A stretch of 64,000 nt of DNA from JBQTIQ01 sp052387955 (GCA_052387955.1 JBQTIQ010000064.1:15339-79338); one strand, 5' to 3'. Positions 14,166 to 23,372 are shown, counted from the first letter of the stretch. Notes: generated by a model from the letters alone, not told the origin. Program-made: numbers and translations.

Positions 14166-14242
14166 GCTGGCTGCGTTCCCCGGCCACGCAGGCCGCGCCC
14201 GGCCGCGCCTGCGCTGGCGCTCCGCCGCTCGCACCGCCAGAC
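14166..14242 (+). repeat. Dispersed repeat family A, copy 3
   Basis: Second member of the tandem pair, identical over 77 bp to 14072-14148. Apart from the two repeats, the 14017-14380 gap shows no gene; it must hold promoters for the nucleotidase (minus) and mannosyltransferase (plus) genes, but none stands out. Confidence 0.85.
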
Positions 14243-14380
14243 GGGTGCACTGGCCAGGCTCCACCTGGCGTTCACTCGCCGGACATGACTGGTAGTGGGT
14301 ACCCGTCGGCGCCTAACTTCGGGCCCGGCCGCGTCACGCTGTCGTGGCATGGCCACCGTGGCGCCGCCCCAAAGACCCTG

Positions 14381-15193
14381 ATGCCCAGCTCCGATCCCAC
14401 CGCCGGCGTCCCGTCGCGGCCCGTGCCCCCCGAGCGCCCGCTGGTCGTGCTGCCGACGTTCCAGGAGGCGGAGAACATCGCCGACGTGCTCGGCCGCATC
14501 CGGGCTGCTCTCCCGGCAGCGATGGTGGTGGTGGTCGACGACGGCAGCCCTGACGGCACCGCCGACCTCGCCGTGGCCGCGGCCGCGGAGTTGGGCCAGG
14601 TCGAGGTGCTCCGGCGCCCGGGTAAGGCCGGGCTCGGGTCGGCCTACCGCTACGGCTTCGCCTGGGGGCTCGCTCACGGCTTCGACGCCCTCATCGAGAT
14701 GGACGCCGACCTGTCCCACGACCCGGCCATGCTGCCGACGCTGCTGGCCCCCCTGGGCGCTGGCTACGACCTCGCCATCGGGTCTCGCTACGTACCCGGC
14801 GGCTCCACCCCCAAGTGGAAGTGGTACCGGCTCCTGCTGTCCAAGGGCGGCAACCGCTACGCCGGAGTGATGCTCGGCCTGGGCGTGCGCGATGCCACCG
14901 CCGGTTTCCGGGCGTACCGGGCCGACCTGCTCGGCGGGCTCGACCTCTCGAGCATCAGGGCCGAGGGCTACGGGTTCCAGATCGAGATGACGTACGAGGC
15001 ACGCCGGGCCGGTGCCCAGATCATCGAGGTCCCGATCTCGTTCCGGGACCGGGTTCGTGGCACCTCGAAGATGTCGGGCCGAATCGTGGTCGAAGCCCTC
15101 GCGCTCGTCACCTGGTGGGGCGTGCGGGACCGGGTCCTGCGCCGTCAGCGACGGCCCTCGCCGCAGCCACTGAAGCCGGCCGACTGCCGCTGA
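14381..15193 (+). CDS. Polyprenol monophosphomannose synthase
   Basis: A 270-residue GT2 enzyme that moves mannose from GDP-mannose to polyprenyl phosphate, the donor for lipoglycan and protein mannosylation in actinobacteria. Evidence: VVLPTFQEAENI at the N-terminus, VVVDDGSPDGTAD (nucleotide-sugar Asp), the metal motif IEMDADLSHDP, and the acceptor region IGSRYVPGGSTPKWKWYR. There is no C-terminal membrane domain, matching the soluble catalytic half (Ppm1-D2 type). ATG 14381 is preferred because the conserved domain starts about 20 codons later; ATG 14285 is an alternative. Confidence 0.9.
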   Translation: MPSSDPTAGVPSRPVPPERPLVVLPTFQEAENIADVLGRIRAALPAAMVVVVDDGSPDGTADLAVAAAAELGQVEVLRRPGKAGLGSAYRYGFAWGLAHGFDALIEMDADLSHDPAMLPTLLAPLGAGYDLAIGSRYVPGGSTPKWKWYRLLLSKGGNRYAGVMLGLGVRDATAGFRAYRADLLGGLDLSSIRAEGYGFQIEMTYEARRAGAQIIEVPISFRDRVRGTSKMSGRIVVEALALVTWWGVRDRVLRRQRRPSPQPLKPADCR

Positions 15194-15253
15194 CCGCGGC
15201 CCTACGGTCCCGTCTCCGGCGCCAGGAGCCGGGCGCTCGGCCGGTGCCTGTCC

Positions 15254-15490
15254 TCAGCAGGCACAGCCCTCACCGGCGGCCCGGAGTGGCCGGACCTCGG
15301 CTCGCGACGCCAATCGGCGGACCTGACGGACCTCGTCGGTGCGAAAGCTGGCGACCCGGGTGCTCCAGGCGTCCACCACCTCCCGTCCGTCCCCATGACG
15401 GAAGAAGGTGGTCATGCGGCCCTCCTGTTGGTAGGCGTCGGCGTCGTCGATCAGAGCCCGGGTCTGGTCGAGAAGGATGACCTCGTACAT
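15254..15490 (-). CDS. Small conserved-looking hypothetical protein
   Basis: A 78-residue soluble protein starting MYEVILLDQTRALIDDADAYQQ. It is rich in charged residues, has no membrane segment, and ends in a Cys-containing tail, GEGCAC. I do not recognise a family. Codon positions look coding (GC-rich third positions), and the gap between flanking genes fits one small gene. The start ATG 15490 is chosen because the in-frame upstream extension is Arg-rich and low in coding character. Confidence 0.5.
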   Translation of the reverse strand: MYEVILLDQTRALIDDADAYQQEGRMTTFFRHGDGREVVDAWSTRVASFRTDEVRQVRRLASRAEVRPLRAAGEGCAC

Positions 15491-15606
15491 GTGCCCAGTG
15501 TGAAGGGCGCGCCCTGTGGCTCGGAAGAGGCGCAACGGTGTCGATTTCCTGTGGAGGGTGCGGCTTGCAGGGCCGGTCTTCGCCGACGACTACGGCCGGA
15601 CGATGT

Positions 15607-16083
15607 TCAGTCCGACGCCCGTTCGTTGATGGAGACGGACTGCATCACGTCGCCCACCTTTACCTGCTGGGCGATGTCGATGCCCTCGATGACGTAGCCG
15701 AACAGGTTGTAGGACTTGGCCAGCTTGGGCCGGCAGTCGTCGATACAGATGAAGAACTGGGAGCCGTTGGTGTCGGGGCCGGCATTGGCCATGGCCACGG
15801 CGCCGAGGGTGTAGTCACCCCGGACCGGCTCGTCGTCGAACCGGTAGCCCGGCCCACCCCGCCCGGTGCCCTCGGGGTCACCGGCCTGGATCACGAAGTC
15901 GGGCACCACCCGGTGGAACGTGAGGCCGTCGTAGAAGCCCCGCCGGGCAAGGCCGACGAAGTTGTTGACGGTCTTGGGTGCCAGCTGCGGATCGAGCTCC
16001 ATCACGATCTCGCCCCGGGCGGTCGCGATGGTCACCTGGTAGATCGTGCTCAGGTCGATCTCGGTACCGGGAGGCTTGGCCAT
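15607..16083 (-). CDS. Cyclophilin-type peptidyl-prolyl cis-trans isomerase
   Basis: A 158-residue cytosolic cyclophilin that speeds proline isomerisation during folding. Motifs: NNFVGLARRGFYDGLTFHRV (active-site Phe and Arg region), PDFVIQAGDPEGTGRGGPGY, ANAGPDTNGSQFFI, and a C-terminal VIEGIDIAQQV. There is no signal peptide. Start ATG 16083 gives MAKPPGTEID; further upstream the frame runs into the repeat pair at 16101-16260, which is not coding. Confidence 0.93.
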   Translation of the reverse strand: MAKPPGTEIDLSTIYQVTIATARGEIVMELDPQLAPKTVNNFVGLARRGFYDGLTFHRVVPDFVIQAGDPEGTGRGGPGYRFDDEPVRGDYTLGAVAMANAGPDTNGSQFFICIDDCRPKLAKSYNLFGYVIEGIDIAQQVKVGDVMQSVSINERASD

Positions 16084-16100
16084 CCGCCCACCGTAACTGT

Positions 16101-16168
16101 GCTGGCTGCGTTCCCCGGCCACGCATGCCGCGCTTGGCCGCGCCTGCGCTGGCGCTCCGGCGCTCGCA
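16101..16168 (+). repeat. Dispersed repeat family A, copy 4
   Basis: A 68-bp copy sharing TGCGTTCCCCGGCCACGCA and GCGCCTGCGCTGGCGCTCC with the 14072 unit. It pairs with copy 5 at 92-bp spacing. It begins 18 bp upstream of the cyclophilin start on the opposite strand, so it lies in that gene's leader. Confidence 0.85.
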
Positions 16169-16192
16169 GCTGTGCCGGCGGCGTCGGGCTGT

Positions 16193-16260
16193 GCTGGTCG
16201 CGTTCCCCGGCCACGCAGGCCGCGTCTGGCCGCGCCTGCGCTGGCGCTTCGGCGCTCGCA
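16193..16260 (+). repeat. Dispersed repeat family A, copy 5
   Basis: Second member of the tandem pair with 16101-16168. It has a few substitutions (GGTCGC for GGCTGC near the left end and CGTCTGGCC in the middle), mostly keeping the hairpin arms. Confidence 0.85.
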
Positions 16261-16347
16261 GCTTTGGTTCGGCGCGCCTTCGGGTTTGGTGCTCTGGCGG
16301 TCGTATCGGTGCCAGAGTTCGGCGGTGCGAACGCGGAGGGAGCAGCG

Positions 16348-16974
16348 GTGACGGCGGCCGACGTGAGGGCCGCGGCCGACCAGCTGGCCGAACGAGACCC
16401 GGTGATGGCGCGGCTCGTGGCCGAGCACGGGCCGCCACGATTGGCCGGGCATCGGCGGGGACCGACGCGCTTCGAGCAGCTGGCCGAGGCCATCGTCTAC
16501 CAGCAGCTGGCGGGACGGGCGGCGGCGGCCATCTGGTCCCGGGTGCGGGCGGTTGCCCCCGACGCCTTCGAACCTCCAGCGCTGCTGGCGGCCGGCCACG
16601 AGGCGCTGCGGGCGGCGGGATGCTCCAACGCCAAGGCGGTGGCGCTGTGTGACCTGGCAGCCAAGGTCGCCGGCGGCGACGTCCGTCTCGAGCGGATCGG
16701 GCGCCTGGGGGACGACGACGTGGTGGCCGAGCTGACCAAGGTGAAGGGCATCGGCCGCTGGACGGCGGAGATGTTCCTGATCTTCAGTCTCCGCCGGCTC
16801 GATGTGTGGCCCGTGGGCGATTTCGGGGTCCGGGCCGGGTACGCCAAGGCCTACGGGCTCGCGACGGCGCCGGCGCCGACGGAGCTGATGTCGTTGGGGG
16901 AGAGGTTCCGCCCCTACCGCACCGTCGCCGCCTGGTACTGCTGGAGGGCGACCGAGTCGATGCCTCCGGAGTGA
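16348..16974 (+). CDS. DNA-3-methyladenine glycosylase II (AlkA-like, HhH-GPD)
   Basis: A 208-residue base-excision glycosylase of the helix-hairpin-helix GPD superfamily that removes alkylated purines. The hairpin motif is LTKVKGIGRWTAEMF and the catalytic Asp lies in WPVGDFGVRAGYAKAYG. An early FEQLAEAIVYQQLAGRAA matches the conserved entry helix. It lacks the N-terminal AlkA fold domain, so it is a short form. GGAGGG at 16335-16340 sits seven nt before GTG 16348, which decides the start. Confidence 0.85.
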   Translation: MTAADVRAAADQLAERDPVMARLVAEHGPPRLAGHRRGPTRFEQLAEAIVYQQLAGRAAAAIWSRVRAVAPDAFEPPALLAAGHEALRAAGCSNAKAVALCDLAAKVAGGDVRLERIGRLGDDDVVAELTKVKGIGRWTAEMFLIFSLRRLDVWPVGDFGVRAGYAKAYGLATAPAPTELMSLGERFRPYRTVAAWYCWRATESMPPE

Positions 16975-17364
16975 ACTGTGATGTAAGCATTTCCGGGCCG
17001 CGCCGGCGCTCTCGTTCGCGCCTGCGCTGGCGGTCCGACCGGTGAAGCTCAGCCAGTGGCCTCTGGCTTTGCGTCAGCCACCACGCTTCATCCGCCGGCG
17101 ATGCCGGCGACCCGCCCGCGCGAGGCCGCCGACATCAGATGATCGTGAATGCCTGGGCGGCAACCTCGACCATCGGTCCACCCCTCTCAACCGCGTCGGT
17201 CGGCGAGACGTGGCGGAGAATGCAGCGGTGCGGGCAAAACGGGCCGAACGGCCTACCCCGCGGCCGGTCTCGGGCGCGGATCGTGACCGGGTGAACGCGA
17301 AGCGGGCGCTCGAGTGCCCGAACCGCCTCGGCGAGCCACGCGCCACCAGTCCTGGCGTGAGCCC
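16975..17364. other. Gene-free gap with a degenerate family A fragment
   Basis: A 390-bp stretch between the glycosylase and the O-methyltransferase. It contains a diverged piece of repeat family A near 16995-17040 (GCGCCTGCGCTGGCG core). The remaining open frames lack recognisable protein character, and I see no tRNA-like cloverleaf. Confidence 0.4.
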
Positions 17365-18021
17365 TTAGCGCCTTATGGCGAAGGTGAGGCCGTCGGCGAT
17401 CGGGACGAGAACCGACAGGAGCCGCTCGTCGGCGGCGGCGTGGTCGTTGTAGCGCCGGATCGCCTCGGTGTCCTCGTCGGTGACGGAAGGATCGAGGACC
17501 TTGCCCGACCACAACACGTTGTCGACGAGGAGCAGGCCACCAGGCCGCAACCGGGGCACGACCTCCTCGTGGTAGTCGATGTACTCGACCTTGAGGGCGT
17601 CGATGAATGCGAGGTCGAGGTAGGGCTCCGTAGGTAGCGCCCGCAGGGTCTCGAGGCCTGGCGCCAGCCGCAACTCGACCCGGTCGGCCACGCCGGCCTT
17701 GGCCCAGGCCGCCCGAGCGATCGAGGTCCACGCCTCGTTGACGTCGCAGCACAAGAGGCGGCCCCCTTCGGCCAGGCCGCGGGCGATGCAGAGGCTGGAG
17801 TAGCCGGTGAAGGTCCCGACCTCGAGGGCGTGGCGGGCTCCCACCAGCCGGGTGAGGATGGTCAGCAGCGCCCCCTGCTCGGGGGCTACCTGCATGATCG
17901 AGACGTCACCGAGGGCGGCCGTCTGGTCGATGAGCTCCTGTTGGACGTCGTCGATGACCGGCCCGTGGGCAAGCAGGTACTCGTGCAGCTCGGGGCTGAG
18001 AAGGAAGGACTTCGGCGTCAC
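17365..18021 (-). CDS. SAM-dependent O-methyltransferase (CCoAOMT-like)
   Basis: A 218-residue class I methyltransferase. Motif I is ALEVGTFTGYSSLCIA, followed by GGRLLCCDVNE and the metal/catechol region LAFIDALKVEYIDYHEEV with LLLVDNVLWSGKV. These fit the cation-dependent caffeoyl-CoA/catechol O-methyltransferase group. Length is typical (about 220). The start is GTG 18021. The acceptor is unknown. It stands alone between a repeat-bearing gap and the transglycosylase gene, which lies on the same strand. Confidence 0.88.
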   Translation of the reverse strand: MTPKSFLLSPELHEYLLAHGPVIDDVQQELIDQTAALGDVSIMQVAPEQGALLTILTRLVGARHALEVGTFTGYSSLCIARGLAEGGRLLCCDVNEAWTSIARAAWAKAGVADRVELRLAPGLETLRALPTEPYLDLAFIDALKVEYIDYHEEVVPRLRPGGLLLVDNVLWSGKVLDPSVTDEDTEAIRRYNDHAAADERLLSVLVPIADGLTFAIRR

Positions 18022-18083
18022 CCTGCGACCCTACCCGGGGGCCCGGGGGTGGCAGCGGGCGCCGGGGACCGGCGCCCGCCGGC

Positions 18084-19523
18084 TCACTCGACCAGCGCCG
18101 GGGGTGTCGCGGCCGCCGCCCGCATGGCGTCGAGGGGGGTCCCGTCAGGGGCGGTGACCGGCGGTGGGGGCGGCGGGATCGCGTACTGCCGGTAGGCCAG
18201 CGCGTGCTCGAGCACGGTGGCGGCGTACTCGTCGGAGTTGTTGTACCGGAGGAAGGCCCGGGTCAGGGCCTCGGGCGAACCGAGAGGGCCGCTGTTGCAC
18301 AGGTAGTAGCCCGCCCCCAAGGCGGCGTCGTACATGTTGTTGGGGTCCTCGGTCCCGTCGTCGTTCCCGTCGCGGCCCCACGAGCTCCAGGTGGTGGGGA
18401 TGAACTGCATCGGCCCTACTGCCCGGTCGTATTCGGCGTCGCCATCGAGGGCACCACCGTCGCTGTCGCCGATCAACGCCGTCTCCTGGGTCCCGTTCAA
18501 CGCGATACCGATGATGTTGACCGAGGTGTCGCCGTTGGCCAGCAGCTCACTCCCGGCGAAGGTCCCGTGACGGCTCTCGATCCGGCTGATCCCCGCCAGC
18601 ACCCACCACTCGATCCCGCACTGGCTGCGCGCTTCGGCCAGGACCTTGGCGGCCTGCCAGAACGCGTCCATCGCCACCAGGGTGAAATCGGCGCCGCTGA
18701 CTACCGACGTCGCCCTCACCCGTTGGAGCTCGTCGCCCCGTCGCAGCAGCTGACGGCGCAGGGAGGCTTCGTCGGCGGCGGCCTGGTCCCGGGCCGCGGT
18801 GACCACAGTCGTCCGTACCCGGACTCCCTCGCGCTGGCCGACGGCCTCGTTGAGGTCGGTCACGGCCCGTTGGAGCTTGTCGGCCGCGGCGTTGGTACGC
18901 CGCTCCTGGTCGATACGCACCGAGTCGAACAGCATCCGGTCGGCATTGAGATCGAGCATGGCGGAGAGGTCCTGGGCGCCGATCCGGCGGTCTTGATCGG
19001 CGTCGGTGCCCCGCACGTAGCTCGTCACCGCGATGGCCTGGAGGTTCTTTCGCAGGACCGCCAGCTCGACGGTGGCCTGCTTCTTGGCTGCCGTGCGCTG
19101 GACCATCGTCGCGGTCAGAGTGGCGTCGAGCGACGTCAGGAAGCTCAGCTCGTTCTCGGCCAGGACCAGGGCGGCGTGGGCGGCCACCAGCAGGTCGTTG
19201 GCCTCGAGGAACGCAGCCCGGGCCCGGCTGTAGGCCTCGCCGATGACCACGACACCGTCGAGGTCGGCCGACAGCGTGGCCCGGCCCGGGGCCGCCGGGG
19301 CCAACGGGCCGGAGCTGGTGGCGACTGCGGGCCGCACGCTGTCGGCGACGGCCGGGGACGGCCAGGCAACGACGGCCAGGACGGTGGCGAGAACGCAACC
19401 GGCGGCACACCCGGCAATCGGGGCGCGACTCGGCCGCGTGAGCGGGGGAGCGGACGGTCTTGGCATCGTCGAGCACACGGTGGAGGTTGCCTTCGGCACA
19501 CGCCGTGGCAGGCGGGGCGTCAT
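18084..19523 (-). CDS. Secreted lytic transglycosylase-like protein with coiled-coil
   Basis: A 479-residue secreted protein. An Arg-rich N-terminus leads into the hydrophobic stretch GCVLATVLAVVAWPSPAVA, a probable signal peptide. Residues about 80-280 are Ala/Glu/Arg-rich and likely coiled-coil. The C-terminal part has WWVLAGISRIESRHGTFAGS (catalytic Glu), then AVGPMQFIPTTWSSWG and MYDAALGAGYYLC, as in MltB-type lytic transglycosylases that cut peptidoglycan. A Pro-rich tail follows. ATG 19523 is chosen because AGGTGGG lies a few nt upstream; ATG 19466 is an alternative. The pairing of coiled-coil and SLT domain suggests a divisome or wall-remodelling role (inference). Confidence 0.8.
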   Translation of the reverse strand: MTPRLPRRVPKATSTVCSTMPRPSAPPLTRPSRAPIAGCAAGCVLATVLAVVAWPSPAVADSVRPAVATSSGPLAPAAPGRATLSADLDGVVVIGEAYSRARAAFLEANDLLVAAHAALVLAENELSFLTSLDATLTATMVQRTAAKKQATVELAVLRKNLQAIAVTSYVRGTDADQDRRIGAQDLSAMLDLNADRMLFDSVRIDQERRTNAAADKLQRAVTDLNEAVGQREGVRVRTTVVTAARDQAAADEASLRRQLLRRGDELQRVRATSVVSGADFTLVAMDAFWQAAKVLAEARSQCGIEWWVLAGISRIESRHGTFAGSELLANGDTSVNIIGIALNGTQETALIGDSDGGALDGDAEYDRAVGPMQFIPTTWSSWGRDGNDDGTEDPNNMYDAALGAGYYLCNSGPLGSPEALTRAFLRYNNSDEYAATVLEHALAYRQYAIPPPPPPVTAPDGTPLDAMRAAAATPPALVE

Positions 19524-19620
19524 TCTGTCCCACCTGCCGCCGGGATGCGAGGACCGCCGGTCCCGGCCACCCCGGCTGGAGCCCGTGGAGCGCGGATGAG
19601 CGGCGCCCGGCGAAGCGGCT

Positions 19621-20784
19621 TCAGCGGGGCCGGGCCCAGGACCAGGGGTAGCTGTCGTCGGCCACCTGGGCCGCGGCCGGCCCGAGCTGAAGCGGCCGGA
19701 AGGTGTCGATCATCACGGCCGTCTCCGCGGTGCCGGGCTGGCCCAGTGCGGCCTCGACGCTGCCGGGCTGGGGACCGTGCACGAACCCGGCTGGGTGCAG
19801 GGAGATCGAACCCGGCCCGATCCCGGAACCCTTCCGGGACATGAAGTCGCCGCCGACGTAGAACAGCATCTCGTCGGAGTCGACGTTGGCGTGGTGGTAG
19901 GGGACCGGCACCGCGTCGGGGTGGAAGTCGAACGGCCGGGGCACGAACGAGCAGACGACGAAGTTCGGGCCTTCGAAGGTCTGGTGGACCGGAGGCGGCT
20001 GGTGCAGCCGGCCCACGATCGGTTCGAAGTCGGCGATGTTGAACGCATAGGGGTAGAGGCAGCCGTCCCATCCGACCACGTCGAAGGGATGCCGAGCATA
20101 GGTGTAGCGGGTGAGCCCGCCGCGATGGCGTGCGAGCACCGTCACATCCGTACCGTCCGCCAGTAAGGGTCCGTCGGGGGCCCGCAGGTCGCGCTCGCAG
20201 TAGGGGGCGCCCTCCCGGAACTGCCCCTCCGGGGTCAGGTAGCGGCCGGGCGGACGTACGTGGCCCCGGGCTTCGGCCACCAGGGCCCGCAGTGGCCCGG
20301 CACCCGTTGGCACCCAGCGGTGTGTGGTCGACGCCGGGACCACGACGTAGTCACCGGCGCCGGCGTCGAGGGCGCCGAAGGAGGTCTCGAGCACACCCGT
20401 GCCCTCCTCGATGTAGGCCAGCTCGTCGCCGACCACGTTGCGGTACAGCTCGCTCGCTCCGAGCGCGGCGGCATAGCTGACGAGGACGTCGTCGTTGCCG
20501 AACAGCAAGCGCCGCCCGGTCACCAGGTCGCCGCCCGGTTCGAGGTCTCGTGCCCGGAGGTGGCGGGGCAACAGGGGCCGATTGGGGACCAGCTGGAGCT
20601 CCCCTTCCCCGACCGTTTCGGCACCGACCACCGCGCTCGGGGAGTGTCGGTGGTAGAGCAGGGCGGACTCGGCCGCGAAGCCGTGCTCGCCCATCAGCTC
20701 CTCGGCATGCAGCCCGCCTCCGGCCCGGGGGAACCGGGTGTGCCGCTTGCGGGGCACATCCCCCATCGACCGGTAGTAGGGCAT
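19621..20784 (-). CDS. hmgA: Homogentisate 1,2-dioxygenase
   Basis: A 387-residue non-heme iron ring-cleaving dioxygenase that converts homogentisate to maleylacetoacetate in tyrosine catabolism. Signs: MPYYRSMGDVPRKRHTRFPR at the start, FVPRPFDFHPDAVPVPYHHA and DSDEMLFYVGGDF (His/Glu metal ligands), and ISLHPAGFVHGPQPG (last His). This is the short bacterial form, shorter than the roughly 440-residue mammalian enzyme. A fumarylacetoacetase is encoded 16 kb away; no maleylacetoacetate isomerase is seen in the window. Confidence 0.88.
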   Translation of the reverse strand: MPYYRSMGDVPRKRHTRFPRAGGGLHAEELMGEHGFAAESALLYHRHSPSAVVGAETVGEGELQLVPNRPLLPRHLRARDLEPGGDLVTGRRLLFGNDDVLVSYAAALGASELYRNVVGDELAYIEEGTGVLETSFGALDAGAGDYVVVPASTTHRWVPTGAGPLRALVAEARGHVRPPGRYLTPEGQFREGAPYCERDLRAPDGPLLADGTDVTVLARHRGGLTRYTYARHPFDVVGWDGCLYPYAFNIADFEPIVGRLHQPPPVHQTFEGPNFVVCSFVPRPFDFHPDAVPVPYHHANVDSDEMLFYVGGDFMSRKGSGIGPGSISLHPAGFVHGPQPGSVEAALGQPGTAETAVMIDTFRPLQLGPAAAQVADDSYPWSWARPR

Positions 20785-20892
20785 CGGGCACCCCCGTCTG
20801 GCAGCAGCTTGCGTTGCGTTCCTAGCAGGGTGAGGCGACGGCGCGTCGGCGGGCGGCCGGTGCCGGCTCCCGGCCAGCCGGGCGCCAGGGGC

Positions 20893-21396
20893 TCAACCGG
20901 TGCTCTTGGTCGTCCGCTTCGCCGGGGCCTTGGAGGGCGCGGCCTTCGTCGCGGCCGACTTGGCGGCCGACTTGGTGGGCGTCGCCTTCGTCGCCGCCGC
21001 CCGCGTGGCCGGTGCCTTCGTAGCGGTCGCGGGGACGGTCGACCGGGCCGGGGCCGCCTTGGTGGCGCCGACCTTGGCCGCCGGGGTGTAGACGCCCCGG
21101 GCCAGCTTCGGTGCCTGGCTCGGGGTCATGACCGAGTCCTTGAACGCCTTGAGTGGGGTGATACGGGCCTTCTTGGAGGCCTTGATCTTGACCGGCTGCC
21201 CGGTCTGGGGGTTGCGCCCCATACGGGCGGCCCGCTCCACCTTGGCGAACTTGGCGAACCCGGTGATCGCCACCGGCTCACCCTTGGCGACCACCGCGGT
21301 GATCACATCGGTGAGACCTCGCAGGGCTGCGTCCACCTCCTTGGCCGCAATCCCGGTGTGCGCGGCGACGGTGTTGACGAGCTCGCGACGGTTCAT
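20893..21396 (-). CDS. hup: HU family DNA-binding protein with Lys/Ala-rich tail
   Basis: A 167-residue nucleoid protein. Residues 1-90 are a standard HU domain: MNRRELVNTVAAHTGI, then GFAKFAKVERAARMGRNPQTG with the DNA-intercalating loop proline, and VKIKASKKARITPLKAFKD. Residues about 105-167 are a histone-H1-like tail of A/K/T/P repeats (TKAAP, TKAPA), as in mycobacterial HupB. AGGAGGT ends about eight nt before ATG 21396 and fixes the start; an upstream in-frame extension is not needed. It is divergent from the esterase gene. Confidence 0.95.
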   Translation of the reverse strand: MNRRELVNTVAAHTGIAAKEVDAALRGLTDVITAVVAKGEPVAITGFAKFAKVERAARMGRNPQTGQPVKIKASKKARITPLKAFKDSVMTPSQAPKLARGVYTPAAKVGATKAAPARSTVPATATKAPATRAAATKATPTKSAAKSAATKAAPSKAPAKRTTKSTG

Positions 21397-21567
21397 CGTG
21401 GATACCTCCTGTAGAGACCCTTGCCGCCGCAGTCTGGTGCACACCCGTCAGCGGGACGCGGATGGTCCTCTGGGACAAGGGTTTTCCACCCCAGCCAGGA
21501 TGGCAGCCCTTGCGGCACATGACGTTTCGAGGGTCGGGTCGGCGGCGAAACGGGCAGACTGGCATCC

Positions 21568-22878
21568 GTGGGCAAGCTGTCCTTCGCCTTGGGGTGCCTG
21601 GCGGTGCTGACGACCCTCAACGGCCTACGCCCCAACCGCAGCCTGCTCTTCGCCCTGCCCTTGTTCGTCAGCGCCTGGCTGACGATCGAACTGGCCCCGT
21701 TCTGGCTCCTCGTCCACGCCGCGGTGGGGGCGGCGCTCATCGCCAACGGGGCTCTCGACGATACGTGGGGAAAGCTCGGCCTGCTCCTCGGTGTGGCCAG
21801 CGCGGCCGGGCTCACGAGGATCATCGCCCGGTCCCGGCGCACGCTCCTGATCCTTCGGGACGCGACCGCCGACCTCGACATCGACGACGCCGCCCCCGCC
21901 TTTCCCCGTAGCCACGTCATCTTCCCGTTCCTGCTGTCGCACCGGCGGGGGATCCGTCGCCATCGGAACCTGACCTTCGCACGTGCCGGCGGGACGCCCT
22001 TGCGCCTCGACGTCACCTATCCGGCTGGCGACGCGGCCGGTCAGCGACGGCCCGGCCTCCTGCAGGTGCACGGCGGGGCGTGGGTGATGGGCGGCAAGCG
22101 CATCCAGGGCCAGCCGCTGGTGAACCACATGGCGGCCAACGGGTGGGTGGTGCTCAACGCCAACTACCGACTGAGCCCCCGGGTGGCGTTCCCCGAGCAC
22201 CTCGTCGACCTCAAGCGGGCCGTGGCCTGGTACCGCCAGCACGCTGCCGAGTACGGCGCCGATCCCGACTTCCTGTGCGTCACCGGTGGTTCGGCCGGCG
22301 GGCATCTGGCCGCACTGGTGGGCCTGACCGGCAACGACCCGGCGTTGCAGCCCGGCTTCGAGGGCACCGACACCGGCGTCGCCGCCGCCGTGCCCTTCTA
22401 CGGCGTGTACGACTTCACCAACCGCTTCCAGACGTGGCGACCGGCGCTGCTGCGCTACTTCATCGAACCGGTCGTGATGCAGGCGAAGCTTGCCGAAGCG
22501 CCCGAGGCCTTCGCCGCCGCGTCACCGCTCGACCGCTGCCGGGCCGACGCGCCGGCGTTCTTCGTCATCCACGGCGACCGCGACACGCTGGCCCCGGTGG
22601 CCGACGCCCGCAAGTTCGTCGAGCGGCTGCGGGAGCAGTCCGAGGCACCCGTGCTCTACGCCGAGATGCAAGGCGCACAGCATGCGTTCGACGTCTTCCC
22701 GTCCTACCGGACGGCACGCGTCATCGAGGCCGTAGAGAGGTTCCTCAGCACCGTTCACCGCGGCCACGTCGCCGGCCTCGGTCCGGCCGAGATCCCCGAG
22801 GCCGTCCTCGAGGAGGCGGTCCAGGAGGGCGGGCAGGAGGAGCTTCGGCCACCGCCCGAGACCTCACCCTCGCGGTAG
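21568..22878 (+). CDS. Alpha/beta hydrolase (HSL-type esterase) with N-terminal membrane segments
   Basis: A 436-residue protein. Residues 1-85 hold three or four hydrophobic segments; a hydrolase domain follows with oxyanion motif HGGAWVMGG, nucleophile motif GGSAGGH, an acid in IHGDRDTLAP and His in GAQHAFDVFP. These mark the hormone-sensitive-lipase family of carboxylesterases. Membrane anchoring with the active domain after it suggests action on lipids or esters at the membrane (inference). The start is GTG 21568. It is followed 39 nt later by a small membrane protein. Confidence 0.85.
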   Translation: MGKLSFALGCLAVLTTLNGLRPNRSLLFALPLFVSAWLTIELAPFWLLVHAAVGAALIANGALDDTWGKLGLLLGVASAAGLTRIIARSRRTLLILRDATADLDIDDAAPAFPRSHVIFPFLLSHRRGIRRHRNLTFARAGGTPLRLDVTYPAGDAAGQRRPGLLQVHGGAWVMGGKRIQGQPLVNHMAANGWVVLNANYRLSPRVAFPEHLVDLKRAVAWYRQHAAEYGADPDFLCVTGGSAGGHLAALVGLTGNDPALQPGFEGTDTGVAAAVPFYGVYDFTNRFQTWRPALLRYFIEPVVMQAKLAEAPEAFAAASPLDRCRADAPAFFVIHGDRDTLAPVADARKFVERLREQSEAPVLYAEMQGAQHAFDVFPSYRTARVIEAVERFLSTVHRGHVAGLGPAEIPEAVLEEAVQEGGQEELRPPPETSPSR

Positions 22879-22917
22879 CTTGTCGGGGTCACCAACACCC
22901 TGGGTTCGCCATCATCG

Positions 22918-23343
22918 ATGAACGACGACGAGGTCCCGATACCGGTCCTGTGGCCGTGGGTCATCGCCGCCGGGGCTGTGCTGACCAGTGGCCTGCTCGG
23001 CCGGGCCCTGCTGTGGACCGGCGAGGACACCGGTAACGGGTTCCTCAACGCCGGCCCGGGCGTGGGCCGCATCATCCTCGTGATCCTCACCGGCTCGGTC
23101 CTGACCCCGTTGGCCCTGTCGCAGACCGCCAGCGGCCGGTGGCGCCAAGGGTTGGTCTGCATCAGCATCGAGGCCCTCGTGCTCGGTACGGTGGCGGCCA
23201 AGACGTGGTTCGGGAACGCATGTGTGTCACCGGGCGACAAGTGCCTGGTGTCCAAGGGCTCCGGCTACCTGATGCTGTTGCTGTGCCTGGCTCCGCTGGT
23301 GCTCGGGGCCCTGTACTCGCGAACAGTCGCGGGCGACGCCTGA
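22918..23343 (+). CDS. Small integral membrane protein of unknown function
   Basis: A 141-residue protein with about four hydrophobic helices: VLWPWVIAAGAVLTSGLLG, IILVILTGSVLTPLAL, ICISIEALVLGTVAAK and LMLLLCLAPLVLGAL. A loop holds two cysteines (NACVSPGDKCLV) that could form a disulfide. No family is recognised. It sits between the esterase and the SGNH hydrolase on the same strand and probably belongs to one transcription unit with them. Confidence 0.65.
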   Translation: MNDDEVPIPVLWPWVIAAGAVLTSGLLGRALLWTGEDTGNGFLNAGPGVGRIILVILTGSVLTPLALSQTASGRWRQGLVCISIEALVLGTVAAKTWFGNACVSPGDKCLVSKGSGYLMLLLCLAPLVLGALYSRTVAGDA

Positions 23344-23372
23344 AAGAAGAGCCCCCGGCCCGACCGCCCCTG

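Noticed and set aside
14072..14242. CRISPR array
   Set aside because: There are only two repeats, each 77 bp with internal palindromes, a 17-bp spacer and no cas genes. It is a tandem intergenic repeat.
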